From Candidatus Thiodiazotropha taylori (GTDB lineage: Bacteria > Pseudomonadota > Gammaproteobacteria > Chromatiales > Chromatiaceae), in contig JAHRHW010000260.1 of the NCBI GenBank assembly GCA_019100305.1, positions 1 to 6,462 of the forward strand: DNA of 6,462 bases, in the 5' to 3' direction. This document shows positions 1 to 4,764 of this stretch, piece by piece. Under the pieces are notes generated by a model, which searched no databases, was not told the DNA's origin, and saw only the letters and a list, made by a program, of their open reading frames with translations. The position numbers were made by a program, and so were the translations under genes. Positions within the stretch are counted from its first letter, which is position 1. The number at the start of each line of letters is the position of its first letter.

Positions 1-1
1 G

Positions 2-634
2 AGTCTGCAGAATCGTGAGATTTTCGAGCATGTGGTGTTTGGACAATACCGGGGCTATCGGGACGAGGAGAATGTCGACCCCAAATCACGTACTCCCACC
101 TATGCGGCTATCAAGTGTTATATCGATAACTGGCGCTGGCAGGGGGTGCCATTCTTTCTCCGAGTCGGCAAGCACCTCTCTCATAGAATGACCGAAGTCT
201 CTGTGTTTTTCCGTCCGGTACCGCTGTGTCTGTTTGGGCGGGATGATGTCTGCCAGGATCTTGAGCCCAATGTATTGACGATCCGCATTCAACCCGATGC
301 GGGTATGGCGCTGAAGATAAGCAGTAAAAAACCGGGGGACGATCTCGAAGTCAGCTCCGTTGAAATGGATTTCAACTACTCAGAAACCTACGAGCATCCG
401 ATCAAGGATGCCTACGAACGGCTGCTGTTGGATGCAGTTAAAGGGGATGCAACCCTGTTTGCCCGTCGGGATGAAGTTGAATTTGCCTGGCGGTTTGTTA
501 CCCCGATCCTGCAGAGCTGGCAGGCGGAAAGCAAAAAACAACCACGATTCTATGCCGAGGGCAGTGAAGGTCCTGAAGAGGCGAACGAGTTGATGGATCG
601 TTACAGCCGGCAATGGCGGGAGATTGAACAGTGA
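2..634 (+). CDS. zwf: glucose-6-phosphate 1-dehydrogenase, C-terminal part (5' truncated by window edge)
   Basis: Cytosolic enzyme that oxidises glucose-6-phosphate to 6-phosphogluconolactone with NADP(+), the entry step of the oxidative pentose phosphate pathway. The reading frame is open from base 2, so 210 residues of the C-terminal domain are visible; the GTG at 32 is internal and not a real start. Family landmarks are clear: a GQY motif, then DNWRWQGVPFFLRVGK, which matches the DNWRW-GVPF-LR-GK core of Zwf, then IQPDAG, YSETY, DAYERLLLDAVKGD and FARRDEVE near the C-terminus. After GQY the chain runs straight into GYRDEE; the longer loop of E. coli Zwf (roughly ten residues more) is absent, a shorter form I believe occurs in other bacterial Zwf proteins. 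The stop codon overlaps the GTG start of pgl, so the two are almost certainly cotranscribed and translationally coupled. The N-terminal dinucleotide-binding half lies outside the window. Confidence 0.96.
   Translation, partial: SLQNREIFEHVVFGQYRGYRDEENVDPKSRTPTYAAIKCYIDNWRWQGVPFFLRVGKHLSHRMTEVSVFFRPVPLCLFGRDDVCQDLEPNVLTIRIQPDAGMALKISSKKPGDDLEVSSVEMDFNYSETYEHPIKDAYERLLLDAVKGDATLFARRDEVEFAWRFVTPILQSWQAESKKQPRFYAEGSEGPEEANELMDRYSRQWREIEQ
618..622 (+). promoter_or_regulatory. ribosome binding site for pgl
   Basis: GGGAG lies 8 bases before the GTG at 631, inside the last codons of zwf. It supports the GTG that overlaps the zwf stop as the pgl start, in preference to the in-frame ATG five codons downstream. 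Confidence 0.7.
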
Positions 635-1323
635 CTGGCAAACGCATGGTTGTCGATCGAAGTGAGTTCAACACACGTGCCGTTGAGTGGATTGTCTCAA
701 GCATAAAGCAGGTACTTGAAAAAGCTGACCACTGTCATCTGATGTTGGCCGGTGGTTCCACACCTTTACCTATCTATCAGCAGCTCGCACAGGATCGCGA
801 TATCCCCTGGTCTCGCCTCATTCTCTATTTTGGCGATGAGCGCTGTGTGCCGGATGATACGCCTGAAAATAATGGCTTCAGTGTGCTCGGGGCACTGTTT
901 CCCAACGGTCCAGCGGAAGGGGTTACCATCCATCGCATGTGTGGTGAGGATCAACCGGATGAAGCGGCACAAGCCTATGAATCGATACTTCCTGAGCGTA
1001 TCGATGTCTTACTGCTCGGTATGGGAGCGGATGGTCACACCGCTTCCCTGTTTCCCGGCTCAGCGGCACTGGATGAAGTCAGTCGAAGGGTGATGCCGGT
1101 GATTGGAAACAAACCTCCAATGCAGCGTCTTACCGTGACGCCACCCGTGATTCAACAGGCAACCCATCTGCTGCTTATGGCGCAGGGGGATGATAAGGCC
1201 GATGCGGTACGCTGGGCCTTGCAGGATGGCAGTGTGCCCGCTGCCCTGGCAAAAGATGGGGATTGGTTATTGGACAGTCTGGCTGGACGCTCCATTGTAT
1301 ACTCCCCGGCTGAATCGTTTTAA
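631..1323 (+). CDS. pgl: 6-phosphogluconolactonase (DevB/Pgl type)
   Basis: Hydrolyses 6-phosphoglucono-1,5-lactone to 6-phosphogluconate in the cytosol, the second step of the oxidative pentose phosphate pathway. The protein has 230 residues, the usual size for the DevB-type lactonase. Three signatures identify it: LAGGSTP at 39-45 (sugar-phosphate binding, shared with glucosamine-6-phosphate deaminases), FGDERCVP at 67-74, and GMGADGHTASLFPG at 130-143, whose histidine is the presumed catalytic residue. The GDER plus GMG-DGH-ASLFPG pattern separates it from NagB. The GTG start overlaps the zwf stop by four bases (GTGA) and has a Shine-Dalgarno site 8 bases upstream, so translation is probably coupled to zwf. 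It sits between the enzymes that make its substrate and use its product, which agrees with the assignment. No truncation or frameshift is seen. Confidence 0.97.
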   Translation: MTGKRMVVDRSEFNTRAVEWIVSSIKQVLEKADHCHLMLAGGSTPLPIYQQLAQDRDIPWSRLILYFGDERCVPDDTPENNGFSVLGALFPNGPAEGVTIHRMCGEDQPDEAAQAYESILPERIDVLLLGMGADGHTASLFPGSAALDEVSRRVMPVIGNKPPMQRLTVTPPVIQQATHLLLMAQGDDKADAVRWALQDGSVPAALAKDGDWLLDSLAGRSIVYSPAESF

Positions 1324-1340
1324 TTCGAAGTTAGAGATAC

Positions 1341-1346
1341 AGGAAG
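1341..1346 (+). promoter_or_regulatory. ribosome binding site deciding the gnd start
   Basis: AGGAAG lies 5 bases before the ATG at 1352 in the 28-base pgl-gnd gap. It fixes the gnd start there: the same frame is open far upstream, but only into the body of pgl. Confidence 0.75.
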
Positions 1347-1351
1347 CCTCA

Positions 1352-2776
1352 ATGTCTGATTCACAACAGTTTCATATCGGTCTTATCGGGTTGGGAGTGA
1401 TGGGAAGAAATCTGGCCCTCAACATGGAGGAGAAGGGGTTTCCTGTCGCCGTCTGGAACCGGCGCAGCAGCAGCTTGAATGAGTTTCTGCAGGAGAATCA
1501 GGGCAAACAGTTTGGTGGGCATCCGGAGTTGAGCGGTTTTGTCGCCATGCTGGAACGCCCCAGGCGCATCCTGTTGATGATCAAGGCTGGTGATCCTGTT
1601 GATCAAGTGATCGAACAACTGCTGCCGCTGCTGGAGCCCGGTGACATCATCATGGATGGAGGCAACTCCTGGTTTGAGGATACGCAACGGCGTGAAGCCC
1701 GTCTGAGAGCGTTGGGCTTGCACTATGTGGGTGTTGGAATCTCCGGCGGTGAAGAGGGCGCCCGGCACGGTCCTTCAATGATGCCAGGAGGATCCAGTGA
1801 CTCCTATGCCGAGGTTAAATCGGTGTTTGAAGCGATCACGGCACAAACCGAAGCCGGTCCTTGCGTCACCCACGTGGGACCTGACGGTGCCGGCCATTTC
1901 GTCAAGATGGTGCACAATGGTATCGAGTATGCCGACATGCAGCTGTTGGCGGAAGCCTATGATCTGATGGCGCGTGGGCTCGGCCTGCAGGAACCGGACA
2001 TTGCGGAGGTGTTTGATCAGTGGAATCAGGGGCCGATGGAGTCTTTTCTGGTCGAGCTTTCCGCTCAGGTGATGAAAGTGAAAGATGATGAGACCGGCAA
2101 GCCGCTGGTCAGCCTGGTGATGGACAAGGCGGGACAAAAAGGTACCGGGCGCTGGACTGTTCAGGCCGCGCTGGAGCAGGGGGTTGCCGTGCCTGGAATC
2201 TCGGCTGCTGTGGATGCCAGAGTGCTCTCTTCGATGAAGCAGCAACGGGTTGTCGCAGCCGGATTGTTGAAAGGGCCTGAGACTTTGGCGGGGGTGGATC
2301 ACAAGGCCATGTTGGCCGATCTGCATGGTGCCGTCTATGCCTCAAGGATCACTGCCTATGCCCAGGGTATGGCCTTGATACGCAGTGCCTCGGACCGCTA
2401 TGAGTGGTCGGTGAATTTGTCGGAAACAGCAAGGATCTGGAAAGGGGGATGTATTATCAGAGCGCGTCTGCTCGATCCAATCCGGGCAGCTTTTTCCAAC
2501 AATCCCGAACCGGCCAATCTGATGATTGATGGGGAGATGAGTCATCAACTGCAAGGGCTTCAGGGAGCCTGGCGTCGGGTAACCGGGTTTGCGCTGACTG
2601 CGGGTATTCCGTTGCCGGTGATGGCTGCCTGTCTCAGTTATTTTGACAGTTACCGTACCGAGCGTCTGCCGCAAAACCTGATACAGGCGCAAAGGGATGC
2701 CTTTGGTGCGCATACCTATGAGCGAACCGATCACCCTGATTGGGGATTCGTGCATAGCGAGTGGCTGGAGTCGTGA
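1352..2776 (+). CDS. gnd: 6-phosphogluconate dehydrogenase, decarboxylating (NADP-dependent, long GndA type)
   Basis: Oxidatively decarboxylates 6-phosphogluconate to ribulose-5-phosphate and CO2 with reduction of NADP(+), closing the oxidative pentose phosphate branch. The 474-residue length fits the long dimeric class (E. coli Gnd has 468). From N to C: Rossmann motif GLGVMG at 13-18, with NRR at 36-38 where the NADP phosphate is usually bound; DGGNS at 102-106; substrate-binding SGGEEGARHGPSMMPGG at 131-147; catalytic lysine K185 in GHFVKMVHNG and catalytic acid E192 in NGIEYADMQ; the all-alpha C-terminal domain with DKAGQKGTGRWT at 258-269 and IWKGGCIIR at 362-370; and the C-terminal tail FGAHTYERTD at 451-460 that reaches into the partner subunit. 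All key residues are present. The start has a good Shine-Dalgarno site and begins 28 bases after pgl, so it is the last gene of a zwf-pgl-gnd operon. The next gene downstream is convergent. Confidence 0.98.
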   Translation: MSDSQQFHIGLIGLGVMGRNLALNMEEKGFPVAVWNRRSSSLNEFLQENQGKQFGGHPELSGFVAMLERPRRILLMIKAGDPVDQVIEQLLPLLEPGDIIMDGGNSWFEDTQRREARLRALGLHYVGVGISGGEEGARHGPSMMPGGSSDSYAEVKSVFEAITAQTEAGPCVTHVGPDGAGHFVKMVHNGIEYADMQLLAEAYDLMARGLGLQEPDIAEVFDQWNQGPMESFLVELSAQVMKVKDDETGKPLVSLVMDKAGQKGTGRWTVQAALEQGVAVPGISAAVDARVLSSMKQQRVVAAGLLKGPETLAGVDHKAMLADLHGAVYASRITAYAQGMALIRSASDRYEWSVNLSETARIWKGGCIIRARLLDPIRAAFSNNPEPANLMIDGEMSHQLQGLQGAWRRVTGFALTAGIPLPVMAACLSYFDSYRTERLPQNLIQAQRDAFGAHTYERTDHPDWGFVHSEWLES

Positions 2777-2843
2777 TCGTTTTTCAATCTGATGGGTCGC
2801 GGATTCATTGCTGCAACACCCATTTGCGTCGTTCAACAGTAGA

Positions 2844-3602
2844 TTAGAGGTCCTGCCATTCAGTCAGTAGGATGCCTGATAAAATGCCTGCACAACCACC
2901 GCCGATCACACCGCCCAACATGGCCCCCGGGAGTCCCTCATGAATGGTCTGCAGCACGCTAACCAATGGACCGGCGATTTCATTATCGATCGAACTGATC
3001 ATGATAAAGAAACTCAGGGTTACAAAACTGGAGACGCCGACTCCAACCATCAGGCCATCACCGATTGGCGGCAATAAATTGTCATAGAGTTTAATAAATC
3101 CCGGCACTAATAAGACGTACACTATCCCGGTCAAGGGACACATGATCGCCACAATCAAAGCAATCGAAACGTCTTCGAAAAAACCTGAAAAGAGTAGAAA
3201 GCAGAGTGAGACAAGCCAGCCGGCACTGAATCCCGAGAGGGTTTTTGCATCGGCGCGATTGACCCTGGATCCCATCGAGAAAACACCATACAAGGCCCCA
3301 ACGATCGCTCCGAGCACGCTTGCAATGATCAGAATCGCCAGGAGATTGGCGGGTTTGCCAGCCAGTATGAAATAGAAGATACAGAGTGGTGAAGTGATAA
3401 TTGTCATTAGCACCGCCAGACGCATACTGCTATAGATCAGTGCACCCAGGGTGCCGGACAGTACCCCGGCAAAAAGGTAAGGATTGATCGGTAGCGACCA
3501 GTGTTCGGCAAATGCTGTAAAGAAGACAAACAGCATACCGTAGAGCAAACCGACAAATGCCCAGATAGCACCTCGAATCAACGCCTCTTTAATTCGTATC
3601 AT
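2844..3602 (-). CDS. polytopic inner-membrane protein of unknown function
   Basis: A 252-residue, very hydrophobic protein that I do not recognise. By eye there are about eight membrane segments, near residues 10-32, 40-57, 61-81, 86-108, 122-141, 144-168, 183-203 and 225-246, with short loops. Several segments carry closely spaced small residues (for example AGVLSGTLGAL at 45-55, VLGAIVGALYG at 96-106, LGGVIGGGCAG at 229-239), a pattern typical of tightly packed helices and suggestive of an internally repeated helix type. A basic stretch, GSRVNRADAK at 111-120, probably faces the cytoplasm. No signal peptidase site, metal site, nucleotide-binding motif or known transporter signature is apparent. 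The start shows only a weak upstream purine stretch (GAAAG). It follows the DUF4870-like gene on the same strand after 84 bases and converges on gnd. The coding call is secure; the function is open. Confidence 0.85.
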   Translation of the reverse strand: MIRIKEALIRGAIWAFVGLLYGMLFVFFTAFAEHWSLPINPYLFAGVLSGTLGALIYSSMRLAVLMTIITSPLCIFYFILAGKPANLLAILIIASVLGAIVGALYGVFSMGSRVNRADAKTLSGFSAGWLVSLCFLLFSGFFEDVSIALIVAIMCPLTGIVYVLLVPGFIKLYDNLLPPIGDGLMVGVGVSSFVTLSFFIMISSIDNEIAGPLVSVLQTIHEGLPGAMLGGVIGGGCAGILSGILLTEWQDL

Positions 3603-3621
3603 TGTGAAACTTTCGTGTTGT

Positions 3622-3691
3622 GTTAACAGGCCCTGGTGGCCTGCCGGAGTACTTATGAATAATAATCGGCCGCTTTTAAAAAACTGTTAAC
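3622..3691. repeat. inverted repeat GTTAACAG/CTGTTAAC around the spacer between the two membrane-protein genes
   Basis: GTTAACAG at 3622-3629 and its exact reverse complement CTGTTAAC at 3684-3691 flank the spacer, about 54 bases apart. The second copy overlaps the last codons and stop of the 123-residue gene. Each core, GTTAAC, is itself palindromic, so the sites could be paired operators or could be chance in an AT-rich spacer. A -10-like TATTAT lies between them on the minus strand, without a convincing -35. Confidence 0.3.
3627..3643. repeat. small GC-rich hairpin, 6-bp stem and 5-base loop
   Basis: CAGGCC and GGCCTG pair exactly around a CTGGT loop, upstream of the 252-residue gene and downstream of the 123-residue gene on the minus strand. 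No T-tract follows on either strand, so it is not a standard intrinsic terminator. It might separate expression of the two genes as a weak attenuator or a processing site. Confidence 0.4.
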
Positions 3692-4058
3692 GGTTAGTGT
3701 CGACGTCATTCTCAGGGTAGAGCCTTTTTTCATCCTGAAGGCTCAGCCAGCCTTTCGCGATACGATAGATCAACCATACCGCGTTAATAAAAAGTATGAC
3801 GTAACCTATTAAAATTACTGTGGTTATGAAGCCGATGATTGACCATAAAAGGACAAACCAGAAGGTTCTGATCTGCCATCGGAAGTGAGATTCCAGCCAG
3901 GTACCCCTGACATCGTCCCGTTTGACATAGTTTATGATGACTCCGATCAGGAGGGTAATCACAAACAGGAAGGAGGCGGCTTGTAGGGCGTAGACACCTA
4001 CGGTCAGTGTTACTTCCCGTTCCAGGTTCCGTTGTTGATCTTGAGTGGGGCTGTTCAT
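3687..4058 (-). CDS. DUF4870/COG3671-like small membrane protein
   Basis: A 123-residue inner-membrane protein of unknown biochemical role. It matches from memory the COG3671 / DUF4870-like family: a short polar N-terminus, a first membrane segment near 20-43, then the hallmark WLESHFRWQIRTFW at 54-67 (the family shows a WL-SH---QIRTFW pattern), a membrane hairpin near 66-103, and a helix end resembling IYRIAKGWLSL. The C-terminal tail is hydrophilic. Length and layout are normal for the family. The ATG has no clear Shine-Dalgarno site; instead it overlaps the stop of an upstream minus-strand frame (ATGA), which may mean translational coupling or a leader with weak initiation. It is divergent from the DUF4242 gene and lies upstream of the 252-residue membrane protein on the same strand, so the two may be cotranscribed. 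Confidence 0.88.
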   Translation of the reverse strand: MNSPTQDQQRNLEREVTLTVGVYALQAASFLFVITLLIGVIINYVKRDDVRGTWLESHFRWQIRTFWFVLLWSIIGFITTVILIGYVILFINAVWLIYRIAKGWLSLQDEKRLYPENDVDTNR

Positions 4059-4184
4059 GTTTGAAGGTTCGCATCAGTTCTCATGACAAGGTTACCGGCA
4101 AGGGTGAGGATCAAGACACCATTGTACATCAGATTCATCAACTGGCATCGCGTGGATTGTTGATCGCAGTCCCTGATTGGTTGT

Positions 4185-4198
4185 GTAGCATTTGCTAC
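4185..4198. promoter_or_regulatory. 14-bp palindrome in the divergent spacer, possible operator
   Basis: GTAGCA and TGCTAC form a perfect 6-2-6 dyad in the 200-base spacer (4059-4258) between the divergent DUF4870-like and DUF4242 genes. It lies about 60 bases before the DUF4242 start, a usual place for an operator. A TTGATC at 4160-4165 could be a -35, but no good -10 follows, so no promoter is called. The 2-base centre makes an RNA hairpin unlikely. The rest of this spacer shows GTTACCGG at 4091-4098 and an inverted near copy, CCGGTAAAC, at 4233-4241. Confidence 0.35.
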
Positions 4199-4244
4199 TG
4201 AAGACCTGCTCAGGGTTGGGTAATTTCTGTCACCGGTAAACAGC

Positions 4245-4250
4245 AAAGGT
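4245..4250 (+). promoter_or_regulatory. ribosome binding site for the DUF4242 gene
   Basis: AAAGGT lies 8 bases before the ATG at 4259 and supports this start over the in-frame ATG three codons later. Confidence 0.65.
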
Positions 4251-4258
4251 GATTAGAT

Positions 4259-4564
4259 ATGAAACCCATGAAATTCTTTATCGATACCCATAGTCAGGAA
4301 AGTGAAACATTCCCTGCTGGTCTGACTCAGCAGCAATTTGAGGTTTTTTACACAGCCTACGAGCAGGCCTGCATGGATGAGGATGTGGTCCCACTGCGTA
4401 TCCATTTGAACTATGAGGATGCCCGTGCCTTCTGTTTCACCATGGCAGCGGATGCCGAGTCAGTTAAACGAGCTCACGAAAAGGTCGGATTGCCTTTCGA
4501 CTCCATCACCGAAGTTAAAACGGTGACTCCGGGTGATACTTTTTTTCAACGTCGGGAGGCATGA
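4259..4564 (+). CDS. DUF4242 domain protein (SCO4226-like nickel-binding family)
   Basis: A 101-residue soluble protein, probably cytosolic, with no signal peptide or membrane segment. The pattern fits DUF4242: a first strand KFFIDTHS near 5-12, a helix around 22-40, a strand VVPLRIHLNYEDARAFCFTMA near 43-63, a second helix ESVKRAHEKVGLP near 67-79, and the family-typical SITEVKTV near 82-89. DUF4242 proteins adopt a ferredoxin-like fold, and Streptomyces SCO4226 was described as binding nickel. Possible metal ligands here are H11, H49, C59 and H73, but which residues bind is inference. It is preceded by a good Shine-Dalgarno site and followed, 199 bases later on the same strand, by the di-heme peroxidase. 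Joint transcription is possible, but the spacer holds strong secondary structure. The family match is fairly confident; the biological role is not known. Confidence 0.88.
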   Translation: MKPMKFFIDTHSQESETFPAGLTQQQFEVFYTAYEQACMDEDVVPLRIHLNYEDARAFCFTMAADAESVKRAHEKVGLPFDSITEVKTVTPGDTFFQRREA

Positions 4565-4764
4565 GTCGGGTTCGTACCATCAATTCACCCAGCATCCGTA
4601 TCAGAGGTCTCCCTTTAGGGGGAGTGGATCGTAAGGATCTGTGGCCTGAATCGAGGTATCTGGATCGGCAATCATTAGGCCCGTATCGGGTATTGCAAAT
4701 ATCCGCACCACCAGGCAGTTGTCTGGTGGTGCGGAGGTGGTTACAGGACAAGGGAGTGAGCTGA
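4561..4764 (+). CDS. possible 67-codon ORF bridging the DUF4242 and peroxidase genes (doubtful)
   Basis: An open frame starts with an ATG overlapping the DUF4242 stop (ATGA) and ends with a TGA overlapping the peroxidase start (TGATG), so it fills the spacer exactly and would be coupled at both ends. The predicted peptide is basic, has 13 arginines, no recognised domain and no membrane segment. A GGGAGG lies only 1 base before the ATG, too close for efficient initiation. The frame also runs through a 13-bp perfect hairpin, which suggests the spacer is selected as RNA structure. Two minus-strand frames are open here as well, so openness alone is weak evidence. I favour a non-coding spacer. Confidence 0.2.
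   Translation: MSRVRTINSPSIRIRGLPLGGVDRKDLWPESRYLDRQSLGPYRVLQISAPPGSCLVVRRWLQDKGVS
4668..4696 (+). repeat. bulged hairpin in the DUF4242-peroxidase spacer
   Basis: GCAAT (4668-4672) pairs with ATTGC (4692-4696), and inside it CCCG (4680-4683) pairs with CGGG (4687-4690) around a TAT loop, leaving a 6-base bulge on the left side. It stands directly before the stronger hairpin at 4702-4735, so the two may form one structured RNA element. Confidence 0.4.
4702..4735 (+). repeat. strong hairpin, 13-bp perfect stem, upstream of the peroxidase gene
   Basis: TCCGCACCACCAG and CTGGTGGTGCGGA are exact reverse complements with an 8-base loop (GCAGTTGT). In RNA, one G-U and one C-G pair could extend the stem to 15 bp with an AGUU tetraloop. 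It ends 16 bases before the Shine-Dalgarno site of the peroxidase gene. No T-run follows on either strand, so it is not a standard terminator. Likely roles are mRNA stabilisation or processing between the two genes, or control of peroxidase translation. Confidence 0.75.
4752..4756 (+). promoter_or_regulatory. ribosome binding site deciding the peroxidase start
   Basis: GGGAG ends 7 bases before the ATG at 4764. It favours this start over the longer frame that opens with a TTG at 4719 in the loop of the upstream hairpin, and over the ATG at 4782. Confidence 0.8.

Noticed and set aside
32..634. The GTG at 32 as the start of the first gene
   Set aside because: The frame is open upstream to the window edge, and the visible part is only the C-terminal domain of Zwf, so the gene begins before the window.
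1190..1351. Upstream extension of the gnd reading frame
   Set aside because: It lies inside pgl in another frame and has no Gnd homology. The ATG at 1352 has a good Shine-Dalgarno site and the expected N-terminus just before the Rossmann motif.
2792..2823. ATGGGT/ACCCAT inverted repeat between the convergent gnd and membrane-protein genes, considered as a bidirectional terminator
   Set aside because: The 6-bp stem has a 20-base loop and no T-run follows on either strand, so it is too weak to call.
1361..2836. Long minus-strand frames opposite gnd
   Set aside because: They have no recognisable domains and are rich in H, Q, R and P, as expected for antisense shadows of a well-conserved gene.
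3142..3375. Plus-strand frame inside the 252-residue membrane-protein gene
   Set aside because: It has no recognisable features, and the opposite-strand frame shows clear membrane-helix periodicity over the full length.
4059..4258. Sigma-70 or sigma-54 promoters for the divergent genes
   Set aside because: TTGATC at 4160 lacks a matching -10 at 16-18 bases, and a TGGCA near 4143 lacks the GC element at sigma-54 spacing. Promoters probably exist here but cannot be placed by eye.
4719..4763. Longer start for the peroxidase at a TTG
   Set aside because: The extension begins in the loop of a strong hairpin and has no ribosome binding site, while the ATG at 4764 has GGGAG 7 bases upstream.
4565..4763. 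A known riboswitch class in the DUF4242-peroxidase spacer
   Set aside because: I could not match the conserved cores of TPP, cobalamin or cyclic di-GMP riboswitches, so only the hairpins are reported.
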